A DNA stretch of 64,000 bases from JBAXXL01 sp037127915. Lineage in GTDB: Bacteria > Bacteroidota > Ignavibacteria > Kapaibacteriales > UBA2268. A program made the translations under genes and the position numbers. The stretch spans positions 1 to 64,000 of the forward strand of contig JBAXXL010000024.1 in NCBI GenBank assembly GCA_037127915.1. Reading direction: 5' to 3'. This document shows, piece by piece, positions 9,054 to 18,050 of the stretch. The notes below the pieces were generated by a model. That model had not been told where the DNA came from and did not search any database. It saw nothing but the letters and a program-made list of their open reading frames with translations. Numbering within the stretch: the stretch's first letter is position 1; every line of letters starts with the position of its first letter.

Positions 9054-11348
9054 ATGAAAAAGAAATTACAATTTGATTATAAGGTTTTAATAGCCGTCGC
9101 AGTATTTCTCGTAACTACTGCAATTATGTTCTGGGGTCAAATCTCCGGAGATAGTTTTTTCTGGGAAGATTTTGTTGAACAAGTGTATCCATTGCAGAAT
9201 TATGCCGCAGTGGAATCATCTTCGGGTATAGTTCCCTTTTGGAATCCCTACACATTTAGTGGTATGCCGTTTTTGGCTGATCCTCAGGTAGGATTTTACT
9301 ATCCGCTTAACCGCGCGATGGACTTTTTTGTTCACGACGGTGTATTAACATCGAATGCATTGCAGTTATTGATTATACTGCATTTCTTCCTAGCGCAGTT
9401 GACTATGTTCCTGCTGATTCGAAGTTTGAAACTCAACTTTGCCGGAGCGTTAATAGGGGCGATAGGCTATTCCTTCTCGATGATTTTCGTTTGCCACGTC
9501 TTCCATCCGATGATGATATATCATTTTGCTTGGTTCCCGCTGGCATTCCTGTTTTTCAAAAAAGCACTCGATAAGCGGAAGATATATTACGCCTTGTGGT
9601 CGGGTCTGATTTTGGCTATGATGTTGCTTTCAGGTCATCCTCAAACGACGCTTTATTTATTATTATTCCTGTTTTTATATTTCGTCTGGGATTTGGTAGC
9701 AAATCTTTGGAAGAAGGAATTCAAAAAGAAAAACGATATCATATTGTACCTTGGTTCAGCCGCTGTGGCTGTAGCTATCGCCGCGGGTATTTATATGATT
9801 CAATATATGCCTTCGAAAGAGATGTTTGGTTATTCCGTTCGTCAGGAATCAACACAAAAAACATCCGCTGAAGGTTCATTGGAATACAAACAATTATTGC
9901 AAACATTTTTGCCGAAAGTATTCGGTTATATAAATGCGGACAATACTCAAGAAGCACAATTCACTTTGATGACGAACGACAAAGAGGCTCCTTATTACTA
10001 TTATTGGGATACAGCGTTTTACTTTGGTATAGGTATATTCATATTAGGCTTGATAGCAATAATGGCTATGTGGCGTCAACGAATGATAGGCTTCCTGCTG
10101 TTTATTTCAATATTCGGGGTGTTATTTGCGCTCGGGAGTAATTTCTTCATTCACGGCTTGTTTTACAATCTACCTTTATTCGGGACATTCCGTATGCCGG
10201 CTCGTATTATGATTTTCGCCGTGTTTGGATTTTCAATTTTAGCGGCTTATGGAGCGGATTACCTCTCGACCATGAAAGTTAGTAAACCGGCAATGAAGTA
10301 TTTGATTATTTCAGTAGCTATTCCGGCTTTATTTGGAATTCTGGCTCTTACCAATATTTTGCAGGGTATGCTAGATACACCTGCCGAAAATATTGATTTC
10401 GTTAGTTCCCAAGGAATGAATACATTGATATTTTCAGTATTGGTTTTTGTCTGCGGATATTTTATGTTGAAAAGCAAATTAACAAGAACAATTCCTGCTT
10501 TTGTTTTAGCTTCTGTAATATTTATTGATTTGCTCTTAGTAGGTGGAGATTTCAACAAAGGCAAACAAAGTGCTGAAGACGCTTACGCATTGGCTCCTGA
10601 ACAAAAAGCAATGTTTATCCCATCGGATATTAATAATTTATTCCGTGTAAACACACGCATACCGAAATACGGCGTTATGTCTATGAAACGCAACCAAGGT
10701 ATGGTGGACAGAATCATGATGCTGGAAGGCTACAATCCGCTGAATTTAAAATTACGTATGCCGCCTGCACCGACAAAATCGGATGTTTACGATTTGATGA
10801 ATACAAAATTTGAATTATTGGTTGATTTACAACAACAAAGAGTTTATTATACCGAGAAAAACACGCGCTTACCAAGATTTTGGTTAACCGGGAATTGTGA
10901 AGTGAAAAGCCAAAACGCAATTGAACGGACAATGAAAGCTAACGAAGTTGATCTACATTATACAGCTCTTCTGGAAGAGAATCCTAATATTGGTCAAAAT
11001 CCTCCGGGACCGGTTAAGGGCAATGTTAGAGTGAAGGAATACAAATCGAACCACATATCACTAAGCGTGAAAAACGATAGGAAAGCAATTTTGATAGCTT
11101 CCGAAGTTTGGTATCCTGCTTGGAAAGTTTATATAGACGGAAAGGAAACCAAAATGTACAGAGCGGATTACTGCTTGCGCGGCGCGGTAGTACCGAGCGG
11201 CGTTCATCAAGTGGAATTCAAGTATGAATCATCGGCTTATAAAGCAGGTTCTACAATTGCACTCATTACATTGTGTTTAACAATTATATCTATAATTTTA
11301 ATGTCAATAAAAAGAAAAAAAATAGCAAAGGAAAATAAAAATGCCTAA
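9054..11348 (+). CDS. YfhO-family polytopic membrane protein
   Basis: 764 aa. About twelve hydrophobic segments lie between residues 10 and 490, and another at about 735-755. Loops contain the WGQISGDSFFWEDFVEQVYPLQNYA and PFWNPYTFSGMPFLADPQVGFYYPLN segments typical of the YfhO / GT-C-like integral membrane family. In Gram-positives YfhO is linked to glycosylation of lipoteichoic acid; in Bacteroidota its substrate is unknown, so lipid-linked glycosyl transfer is only a family-level inference. The last 250 residues are mostly soluble and extracytoplasmic (ASEVWYPAWKVYIDGKETKMYRAD segment, which is a common ending of this family). The gene overlaps ribH by 8 nt, so the two are probably translationally coupled. 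Confidence 0.88.
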   Translation: MKKKLQFDYKVLIAVAVFLVTTAIMFWGQISGDSFFWEDFVEQVYPLQNYAAVESSSGIVPFWNPYTFSGMPFLADPQVGFYYPLNRAMDFFVHDGVLTSNALQLLIILHFFLAQLTMFLLIRSLKLNFAGALIGAIGYSFSMIFVCHVFHPMMIYHFAWFPLAFLFFKKALDKRKIYYALWSGLILAMMLLSGHPQTTLYLLLFLFLYFVWDLVANLWKKEFKKKNDIILYLGSAAVAVAIAAGIYMIQYMPSKEMFGYSVRQESTQKTSAEGSLEYKQLLQTFLPKVFGYINADNTQEAQFTLMTNDKEAPYYYYWDTAFYFGIGIFILGLIAIMAMWRQRMIGFLLFISIFGVLFALGSNFFIHGLFYNLPLFGTFRMPARIMIFAVFGFSILAAYGADYLSTMKVSKPAMKYLIISVAIPALFGILALTNILQGMLDTPAENIDFVSSQGMNTLIFSVLVFVCGYFMLKSKLTRTIPAFVLASVIFIDLLLVGGDFNKGKQSAEDAYALAPEQKAMFIPSDINNLFRVNTRIPKYGVMSMKRNQGMVDRIMMLEGYNPLNLKLRMPPAPTKSDVYDLMNTKFELLVDLQQQRVYYTEKNTRLPRFWLTGNCEVKSQNAIERTMKANEVDLHYTALLEENPNIGQNPPGPVKGNVRVKEYKSNHISLSVKNDRKAILIASEVWYPAWKVYIDGKETKMYRADYCLRGAVVPSGVHQVEFKYESSAYKAGSTIALITLCLTIISIILMSIKRKKIAKENKNA

Positions 11349-11805
11349 AATAATCGAAGGGAATTTCAACGCGAAGGGTAAAAAATACGCTATAGTTATT
11401 GCCCGTTGGAATGAATTTATAGTCGGGAAACTTTTGGAAGGTGCCCTCGACGCATTCACCCGCCACGAAGCCGATATGGATAATGTAACTATTATATATT
11501 GTCCGGGAGCTTACGAATTACCTGTTTTGGTAAAACGTATTGCCGCAACCAAGGAATACTCCGCAGTAATAGCGCTAGGCGCGGTCATAAGAGGCTCTAC
11601 GCCACATTTTGATTACATTGCCGCAGAAGTATCCAAAGGCATAGCAAATGCCGCTATGGACACGAATGTGCCTTGTATATTCGGAGTATTAACGACCGAT
11701 TCCATTGAGCAAGCAATAGAACGCGCCGGAACAAAAGCCGGTAACAAAGGTTTCGAAGCCGCTATGTCGGCAATAGAAATGGCTGATTTGTTTGGAAAAT
11801 TATAG
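11341..11805 (+). CDS. ribH: 6,7-dimethyl-8-ribityllumazine synthase
   Basis: 154 aa, the normal length. It condenses 5-amino-6-ribitylamino-uracil with 3,4-dihydroxy-2-butanone 4-phosphate in riboflavin synthesis. Visible motifs are the substrate loop ARWNEFI, the PGAYELP segment and ALGAVIRGSTPHFDYIA with the catalytic histidine at position 89. The start overlaps the end of the YfhO-family gene by 8 nt, suggesting one transcript. No other riboflavin gene lies nearby. Confidence 0.97.
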   Translation: MPKIIEGNFNAKGKKYAIVIARWNEFIVGKLLEGALDAFTRHEADMDNVTIIYCPGAYELPVLVKRIAATKEYSAVIALGAVIRGSTPHFDYIAAEVSKGIANAAMDTNVPCIFGVLTTDSIEQAIERAGTKAGNKGFEAAMSAIEMADLFGKL

Positions 11806-11867
11806 ATTGATCTATAAATCGCAAATCTAAGCAACTCATAAGAAATGGCTCCCCGAGCAAGGTGAGC

Positions 11868-11898
11868 TTTTCTTATTGCCAAAAAAGTGTTAATTTTG
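11868..11898 (+). promoter_or_regulatory. Bacteroidota-type promoter of tRNA-Ser
   Basis: TTTT at 11868-11871, a 19-nt spacer, then TAATTTTG at 11891-11898. This matches the TTTG / TAnnTTTG consensus of Bacteroidota sigma-A and lies 15 nt before the mature tRNA. The box and the following bases (TAATTTTGAATTCTGAT) recur exactly before lpd at 44953. Confidence 0.7.
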
Positions 11899-11913
11899 AA
11901 TTCTGATGTTTTC

Positions 11914-12000
11914 GGAAAGGTGCCAGAGTGGTTGAATGGGGCGGTCTCGAAAACCGTTGTACATTTACGTGTACCGAGGGTTCGAATCCCTCCTTTTCCA
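11914..12000 (+). tRNA. tRNA-Ser (anticodon CGA)
   Basis: An 87-nt cloverleaf. The acceptor stem is GGAAAGG paired with CTTTTCC, the D arm is in GCCAGAGTGGTTGAATGG, and the anticodon arm has stem GCGGT/ACCGT with loop CTCGAAA, reading CGA. The long variable arm (GTACA/TGTAC) is characteristic of tRNA-Ser. The T arm is GAGGG-TTCGAAT-CCCTC. CCA is not encoded after the discriminator A. A promoter lies upstream and a terminator downstream, so it is a single-gene transcript. Confidence 0.95.
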
Positions 12001-12015
12001 CAAAACTCAACCAAT

Positions 12016-12048
12016 GAGCAGGTTATTTATTTAGCCTGCTCTTTTTTT
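12016..12048 (+). terminator. terminator of tRNA-Ser
   Basis: A 7-bp stem, GAGCAGG paired with CCTGCTC, surrounds a 12-nt AT loop and is followed by seven T. Confidence 0.85.
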
Positions 12049-12277
12049 AATTGATAGTTGATAGTTGAAAGTTGAAAATGAGAAGAAGAATTCACCGCAA
12101 AGAAGGGTTTAGGGTATGGGGTTTAGGGTATAATAAGTGATCTCAGAGAGGTCAAATCCTCATCTTTTTTATGTCACTCTTTCGGAGTTTCACTACAACA
12201 TATTTCATTTCCTTGCTACAAATATTCCATCCATTCGGGATTGAAGAAAAAAAAATCTTCAATTATAAATTTTCTAT
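12049..12277. repeat. intergenic repeat mosaic
   Basis: No gene. The stretch strings together GATAGTTGAAAGTTGAAAA words (12053-12078), TTCACCGCAAAG, telomere-like GTTTAGGGTATGGGG words (12107-12137), and two copies of the CTACAAATATTCCATCC family (about 12190-12246). All recur in other intergenic regions of the window. Confidence 0.7.
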
Positions 12278-12308
12278 TTTTTTATATGCTGGTTATTTCT
12301 TAAGTTCG
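12278..12308 (+). promoter_or_regulatory. promoter and leader shared with the gene at 18051
   Basis: TTTT at 12278-12281, a 19-nt spacer and TAAGTTCG at 12301-12308. It is followed by CAATAGAAGTAGTT and, just before the start codon, GGGGTTTAT. The same elements with the same spacing precede the gene at 18051. The distance from the TAAGTTCG box to the ATG is 59 nt in both. Confidence 0.65.
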
Positions 12309-12359
12309 CAATAGAAGTAGTTGATTTTTTAATTGAAATTTTATGTCATAGGGGTTTAT

Positions 12360-14996
12360 ATGAAAAAGTTGCTTATTCTTTTAACTATGTTGTTTTTAGC
12401 AATAAATTTAAAAGCTCAAATCGAACCGGTCGATACCGACGGAAATGGATTTCGTAACGTTTCCACTCTCCAGAATCTAAGATGGATTTCAGAAAACGAC
12501 ACATCGTGGAGTTTTAATTATGAATTGGATAACGATATAAATGCGGCTGTAACAAAAAATTGGAATTCTTCAGCCGGATGGAAGCCGATAGGAACGGAAA
12601 GTTTATTTTTTTCAGGAAAATTTGATGGGAAGGGATATAAAATTGACAGTTTATATATAAATAGGCCAAACGAAAATTTTATTGGTTTCTTTGGTATTGT
12701 GGTTGGAAAGAATATTGAGATAAGCAGACTTGGTATAACAAATAGTTCAATTACCGGTAAAAACTATGTTGGAAGTTTGGTAGGCAGAAATAGTTATTGT
12801 TCATTAATTGATTGTTATTCGACGGGTATTATCAAAGGTGCTCAATATATAGGCGGACTCATTGGAAAAACCAACTATGCCCAGATAAACAATTCCTATT
12901 CGAATTGTACTTTGACGGGTTCGGACTATGCGGGCGGATTAGTTGGTTATACACTCGAAAGTACTGTCAATAAAAGTTATTCTACAGGAACTGTATCCGG
13001 TGCAGAATTTACTGGTGGTATTGCCGGTTCAATTGAAAAAGGCTATTTGATAGACTCATATTCAAGCGGTACGCTATCGGGTACAAATAAGGTCGGAGGT
13101 CTGGTTGGTTATAACAATCAAAGTGAAATTAGCGGGAGTAATTCGAGGAGTAATGTTTACGGTACGGATTTCGTTGGCGGATTAGTTGGTAATAATGATA
13201 ATTGTACAATTAAAAACTCATATTTCACCGGTAAAGTAGCGGGAAAACGCATGATTGGCGGGTTAGCAGGTTGGAACGATGGTAGCATAGGAAATTGTTA
13301 TACAAAAAGTTCTGAAATTAAAGGTAATGAACTTGTAGGTGGACTTATTGGAGAACAAGATGGCGCCACCATTAAATTTTGTAATTCGGAGTGTAACGTT
13401 TCCGGTTCGGAAAGTGTCGGCGGTCTTATGGGAAGAAACGGTTTTGGGGTACTGTTTGGATGTTACTCAAAAGATTCAGTTTCAGGAAAAAGTCAAAACA
13501 CAGGCGGTTGCGTTGGATGGAATGACGGCGGTTCTGTGTTAAATTGTTATTCATCAAGCGTTGTTTCAGGTTTGTCCGATGTAGGCGGCATGGTGGGAGA
13601 TAACGACGGCGGAATGATACATAATTCGTATTCCATTAGTAAGGTTTCCGGCACCCGACAGAACATAGGAGGTTTCGTTGGATGGAATGGATCGGGTAAA
13701 GTGATAAATTCATATTGGGATAAAGAATTTAGTGGAATGGATAAATCTACTGCCGGTATAGGGAAAACCACTAGCGAAATGAAAGCTCTTAATACTTATT
13801 CAAAGTTCGGTTGGAATTTTGCCGCTATCTGGAAAATCAAATCAGAAATAAATAATGGTTATCCATTTTTAGAAAAACGTACATACCCGAAAACTACGCC
13901 ATTAGAACCTAAAGATACAAACGGAGATAGTTGTAAAAATATCAAATGTTTTGCTAATTTAGTTTGGATAAGTGAAAACCCAACGGCTTGGGGGGATAAG
14001 TATCAACTAGATAACGATATAAATGCAGATAGTTCATATTATTGGGATGACTGTTTCGGCTTTTCACCAATTGGAACGAGTTCTAACCATTTCACAGGCA
14101 AATTTGCTGGTAACGGACATAAAATTGACAGCTTGTACATTTATAGAACTTCGCAGGAATATGTGGGATTGTTTGGTTTTATTGATAACTGGTTTACTGG
14201 TATTATTAATTTGGGAGTAACAAATTGTTCAATTAACGGCGGGAACTATACAGGAGCAATTTCTGGTTGGAGCTTTAATGGAAGAGTTAGTGAATGTTAT
14301 AGCGAGGGTTCTGTTTCATCATTTGGTGTAGGAGGCGGTTTAGTAGGGAATAATTTTGGCGGTAAGATATATAATTCCTATTCGCGGGCTATTGTTTCAG
14401 GTGTAAGCGATATTGGCGGTCTTGTCGGTTGGCACGATTTAGATTCAGCAAGAATATCATATTGCTATTCAACCGGCGTTGTTATAGGTAATAACTATAC
14501 AGGTGGTTTTGCGGGATGGAATAAGAGTTATATTGAGAATTGTTTTTGGGACAAAGAGACTAGCGGCAAAAGCACGTCGGATGGAGGAACGGGGAAAACT
14601 TCAACAGAAATGAAAGTAAAATCGACATTCACGGATGCACATTGGGATTTTAATCAAATTTGGAATATTGACTCTCAAATTAATGACGGATATCCATATT
14701 TAAACAAAGGTTCTTCGGATGTTATAGAATTTGATGTAACCGCGGATTATCTAAATATTTCACCAAATCCGGCATCAGATAGAGTAAATTTGATGCTTCC
14801 AGAAAACTACGTTGATTATTTAGTTATAATATATAATGATTACGGACAGGTTGTTCTGGGTGGCAGTTCAAAGCCGCAAACTTCCAATCCGGTTAATTTT
14901 TCAATAAACATAGGATCACTTCCGACGGGAACATACACATTAGTTTTACAATCAAATTCAAAAAGAATAATGAAGAGATTTGCTATTGTTAGATAG
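12360..14996 (+). CDS. GLUG-repeat secreted protein with T9SS sorting domain
   Basis: 878 aa from the ATG at 12360, preceded by AGGGG and a signal peptide ending NLKAQ. A start at 12333 would put nine extra residues before the signal peptide. The body holds about fifteen GLUG-type motifs of the form VGGLVG.N....I.NSYS.G.VSG. The protein is built as two unequal blocks. Each opens with the same module (DTNG...N...L.WISEN...W...Y.LDNDINA, then PIGT...F.GKF.G.G.KIDSLYI) at about 20-110 and 475-570, and each closes with FWDKE.SG.S...GTGKT...MK...T. A T9SS type A domain occupies the last 75 residues. GLUG proteins are surface adhesin- or protease-associated; the exact role here is unknown. Confidence 0.9.
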   Translation: MKKLLILLTMLFLAINLKAQIEPVDTDGNGFRNVSTLQNLRWISENDTSWSFNYELDNDINAAVTKNWNSSAGWKPIGTESLFFSGKFDGKGYKIDSLYINRPNENFIGFFGIVVGKNIEISRLGITNSSITGKNYVGSLVGRNSYCSLIDCYSTGIIKGAQYIGGLIGKTNYAQINNSYSNCTLTGSDYAGGLVGYTLESTVNKSYSTGTVSGAEFTGGIAGSIEKGYLIDSYSSGTLSGTNKVGGLVGYNNQSEISGSNSRSNVYGTDFVGGLVGNNDNCTIKNSYFTGKVAGKRMIGGLAGWNDGSIGNCYTKSSEIKGNELVGGLIGEQDGATIKFCNSECNVSGSESVGGLMGRNGFGVLFGCYSKDSVSGKSQNTGGCVGWNDGGSVLNCYSSSVVSGLSDVGGMVGDNDGGMIHNSYSISKVSGTRQNIGGFVGWNGSGKVINSYWDKEFSGMDKSTAGIGKTTSEMKALNTYSKFGWNFAAIWKIKSEINNGYPFLEKRTYPKTTPLEPKDTNGDSCKNIKCFANLVWISENPTAWGDKYQLDNDINADSSYYWDDCFGFSPIGTSSNHFTGKFAGNGHKIDSLYIYRTSQEYVGLFGFIDNWFTGIINLGVTNCSINGGNYTGAISGWSFNGRVSECYSEGSVSSFGVGGGLVGNNFGGKIYNSYSRAIVSGVSDIGGLVGWHDLDSARISYCYSTGVVIGNNYTGGFAGWNKSYIENCFWDKETSGKSTSDGGTGKTSTEMKVKSTFTDAHWDFNQIWNIDSQINDGYPYLNKGSSDVIEFDVTADYLNISPNPASDRVNLMLPENYVDYLVIIYNDYGQVVLGGSSKPQTSNPVNFSINIGSLPTGTYTLVLQSNSKRIMKRFAIVR

Positions 14997-15324
14997 GAAG
15001 AACAATGGTCAATGGTCAATGGTTAATTGTAAATTGTTCATGCGAAGAAGAATTTTACATTTGCTATAATTTTTCGAACACGCAAGAATGCATGTTCTAC
15101 CATATGTTTAGTCGGTGGGTCATTCATCCTTGATTGACAAATAATCTGATAATTTCGTGTCGTGAAGAGGCTAAAGGTTCATCTTCTGATATAATCCGCT
15201 GTGAATTATTTAAAAGCACTTATTACGAATTAGTAATGACTAAATAAAAATATAAAATAAACCTAATTCTTCGCCGTCAATATTTTATATTTAAACTAAT
15301 ATTATGTAAAACATAGGTAAAAAA
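14997..15324. repeat. intergenic region with degenerate tandem word repeat
   Basis: At 15004-15045 there is a CAATGGTCAATGGTTAATTG-type degenerate heptamer/octamer string, of the kind also seen at 43197 and 49330. The rest (15046-15324) is AT-rich. No gene or clear promoter was found. Confidence 0.6.
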
Positions 15325-15915
15325 ATGAAAAAAGCAATTTTATTGATAATGCTAACAATTTTAACAATAAGCGTTAAAGCGCAAACAACAAAGTGGTCTT
15401 TCGACGAAGCACATTCGAAAATAGGTTTTTCGGTTGTTCACATGATGGTATCCGATGTAGATGGTAACTTTAAAAAATATGAAGGTGAGATAACCTCAGA
15501 CAAAGAAGATTTTTCTGATGCTAAGATAAATTTTAAAATTGACGTAAGCAGTATAAATACTGATAATGACAAAAGAGACGAGCATTTACGCTCTGCTGAT
15601 TTTTTCAATGCTCCTCAGTTTCCTTCAATAACTTTTGTTGGCGACAAAATGAAAAAAGCCGGTAAGGGCAAGTATAAATTAACGGGCAACTTTACTATGC
15701 TGGGTGTGACCAAAAAGGTTACAATGGATGTTACAAACAGAGGTATTAGAAAAGATCCTTGGGGAAATACAAAAGCGGGTTTTAAACTGACCGGTAAAGT
15801 TAACAGAAGTGATTATGGTCTGAAATATAATTCTGTTTTGGATGGCGGAGGAGTGATGATTAGCGATAATGTGGACATAACTTGTAATATAGAACTGCTT
15901 AAATCCAAATCATAA
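15325..15915 (+). CDS. YceI-family periplasmic lipocalin-like protein
   Basis: 196 aa. The signal peptide is about 1-19 (ends SVKAQ). The mature part is a full YceI domain: WSFDEAHSKIGFSVVHMMVSDVDGNF, then LRSADFFNAPQFPSITF, KLTGNFTMLGVTKKVTMDV and YGLKYNSVLDGGGVMISDNVDI. YceI proteins are beta-barrel binders of polyprenoid chains in the periplasm; in Bacteroidota their ligand is unknown. It stands alone with its own terminator. Confidence 0.93.
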   Translation: MKKAILLIMLTILTISVKAQTTKWSFDEAHSKIGFSVVHMMVSDVDGNFKKYEGEITSDKEDFSDAKINFKIDVSSINTDNDKRDEHLRSADFFNAPQFPSITFVGDKMKKAGKGKYKLTGNFTMLGVTKKVTMDVTNRGIRKDPWGNTKAGFKLTGKVNRSDYGLKYNSVLDGGGVMISDNVDITCNIELLKSKS

Positions 15916-15936
15916 CATTCAATAGTTTCATTAAAT

Positions 15937-15971
15937 AAAAGGGCTTCATTTTCAAGATGAAGTCCTTTTTG
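15937..15971 (+). terminator. terminator after yceI-like gene, possibly bidirectional
   Basis: The AAGGGCTTCAT / ATGAAGTCCTT stem with one G-T pair is followed by a T run at 15965-15970. An A-rich stretch on the other side could serve the convergent gene that ends at 15996. Confidence 0.8.
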
Positions 15972-15995
15972 TATTTAGCTTAGTGGTATCGCAGA

Positions 15996-16667
15996 TTACT
16001 TTCCACCTTTACCTCCGCCGCCGCCTTTTCCACCTTTGTTACCGCCACCGCCGCCTTTACCTTGCTTTTGCATTCCAGGTCCGCCTTGAGATCTACCTTG
16101 CTTTTGCATACTTGGTCCGCGTTGGGCTTTGCCACCTTTATTCATCCCACCCATATTTTTTTCCATTTGCTTTGAATTACCAGGGCTTCGCATATTTGGA
16201 CCATTTGGATTGCCTTTATTATTCTTTTCTTTAAGCCATTTTTCATGTTGTGGATGGCCCTTGACAACAAAGTACTTTGAATCGCGGCTGTCGCGGATGA
16301 AGTGTTGGTCATGACGACCTCTATAGGATGCATATTTGCCTTTCCACATCTTATGATTGTGCCATGGTTGAGGCTCATTTATCACGATTTTATAAACGTT
16401 AAACAAATTAAAGGCACGAAAACGAACGGGCAATGATGTTCGACCAATCCATAGCCCACCCTCAAAATAGAAATAACGGTGTTGTGGGACATTGTAATAA
16501 ACGTCTATTTCGGGGATGTAGTAATTTTCGACATAGTCATAACCTGTTGGACCCCAAATTGGCTGACTACCCAAATTGAAGTTGACATTAACGTTTACCT
16601 GTGCGTTTAATGTACCGGAAGTACTCGACAGGCAAAATGCCGCAATTAATATAATTAAATAGCGCAT
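15996..16667 (-). CDS. secreted protein with Gly/Lys-rich tail, function unknown
   Basis: 223 aa. A signal peptide spans about 1-22 (ends TLNAQ). About 23-135 is a conserved-looking region rich in Tyr and Trp (GPTGYDYVENYYIPEIDVYY, then PWHNHKMWKGKYASYRG), similar in style to uncharacterised Bacteroidota periplasmic proteins. From about 150 the sequence becomes low-complexity: Met/Gln/Gly repeats of the type GPSMQKQGRSQGGPGMQKQG and a pure Gly/Lys ending. The tail is highly basic and probably disordered. I do not recognise a function; nucleic acid or polyanion binding by the tail would be a guess. Confidence 0.75.
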   Translation of the reverse strand: MRYLIILIAAFCLSSTSGTLNAQVNVNVNFNLGSQPIWGPTGYDYVENYYIPEIDVYYNVPQHRYFYFEGGLWIGRTSLPVRFRAFNLFNVYKIVINEPQPWHNHKMWKGKYASYRGRHDQHFIRDSRDSKYFVVKGHPQHEKWLKEKNNKGNPNGPNMRSPGNSKQMEKNMGGMNKGGKAQRGPSMQKQGRSQGGPGMQKQGKGGGGGNKGGKGGGGGKGGK

Positions 16668-16883
16668 AATGTATCTCTTTTACATTTGTTGATTAGAATT
16701 GTCATGATTACTCATGATTTAATATATATATATATATTCTTGAATAACATATATTTATATATTGTTTAGAATGTAACGATGTTTGTTTTCAGTTTAATTC
16801 TTTTGTTACAATCTATATAATCAAATATAATACATTTAAAGGACAAATCACGAGGAATGACTTAAGAATACAAAATAAATGTT

Positions 16884-17795
16884 TTATCCTCTTACAAATA
16901 GGGCTTTGATAATGTATGATGCCATTTTTGGATTTTCTTTTAAGCGGCGGGTGGAATAGCCAAACCATTGCAATCCAAAAGGAACATAAACCCGCATACG
17001 GTGACCGTTATCTACTATAGATTGCCTCAATTCCGGGGTTACACCATAAAGCATTTGAAATTCGTAGTTATCATTTGGGACTTTGTACTTTTCAACTAGC
17101 TTATATGCTGAGTCAACCAAATATTTATCGTGTGTGGCAATGCAGGGATATACGCCGTTAATAAACATTAATTCCAAATCTTCGAGATAATGTTGGTTGA
17201 TCTCGTCGTGATTTTTAAATGCTATCGTCGCCGGTTCCACATAGATTCCCTTACATAAACGATAATTTAGCGGAGTTTCCTGTGAATTTATATCCATCAG
17301 ATTTTCTATATCATTATATGTTCTTTTTAAATATGCCTGAACAACTAAGCCGACATTTTTAGGAAATTCAGCTTTGAGTTTCCGGTATAGTTCAATTTCC
17401 ATATCCGTGCAATTTGAATCTTCCATATCGACACGGATAAAATTGTTGTAAGCGGCGGCTTTAGCGACTATCTCACGAATGTGTTTGTAACACACTTCCT
17501 TATCGAGTAGAAGACCGAACATAGTCGGTTTCAGCGAATAATTGCCGTTGATGTTTTCTTTTTGGATTGTATCAATCAGATCAAGATAATCCTGCTTGTT
17601 GCGTTCAGCTTCATCAAGATCAGTTATAAACTCACCAAGCAAATCAATGGTAACCATTATACCCTGATTATTGAGTTCTTTGGAAACACGAATCGCATCG
17701 GCAATTGATTTACCCGCAATATATCGTTTTGAAAAAATCCATATAAAACTTTTGGGTAAGTATGGAAGCATAGAGGCTATTAATTTATTTATCAT
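16884..17795 (-). CDS. proline dehydrogenase
   Basis: 303 aa, the size of the monofunctional FAD-dependent enzyme (PutA/PRODH fold), which oxidises proline to pyrroline-5-carboxylate. Visible blocks are IDLLGEF near the N terminus, the strand FIRVDMEDSNCTD, the segment YRLCKGIYVEP, CIATHDKYL and YEFQMLYGV, and the C-terminal RVYVPFGLQWFGYSTRRLKENP, whose paired Arg residues bind the proline carboxylate in the family. No P5C dehydrogenase is adjacent. Single-gene unit on the minus strand. Confidence 0.92.
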   Translation of the reverse strand: MINKLIASMLPYLPKSFIWIFSKRYIAGKSIADAIRVSKELNNQGIMVTIDLLGEFITDLDEAERNKQDYLDLIDTIQKENINGNYSLKPTMFGLLLDKEVCYKHIREIVAKAAAYNNFIRVDMEDSNCTDMEIELYRKLKAEFPKNVGLVVQAYLKRTYNDIENLMDINSQETPLNYRLCKGIYVEPATIAFKNHDEINQHYLEDLELMFINGVYPCIATHDKYLVDSAYKLVEKYKVPNDNYEFQMLYGVTPELRQSIVDNGHRMRVYVPFGLQWFGYSTRRLKENPKMASYIIKALFVRG

Positions 17796-17968
17796 TGTTT
17801 TTCTACCTGTTCATTAGTCAAATCAATTGTTGAAAGTTGTATAATATTGGATAATTACATTTGGTATATTAACGATACGTGATAATAAATATTATATTTA
17901 AAGCAGATTTTAGACAATTGTAAAAATCAAATGGATTGAAAAATAATAGGAAAATCTTGAGAATTGAT

Positions 17969-17999
17969 TTTTTTATGTCTTATATTATTCTTAAGTTCG
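17969..17999 (+). promoter_or_regulatory. promoter and leader shared with the gene at 12360
   Basis: TTTT at 17969-17972, a 19-nt spacer, then TAAGTTCG at 17992-17999 followed by CAATAGAAGAAGTT. It ends in TGGGGTTTAT before the ATG. Box-to-start distance is 59 nt, exactly as upstream of 12360. Confidence 0.65.
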
Positions 18000-18050
18000 C
18001 AATAGAAGAAGTTTATTATTGATCGATTTTAATATTTCTATGGGGTTTAT

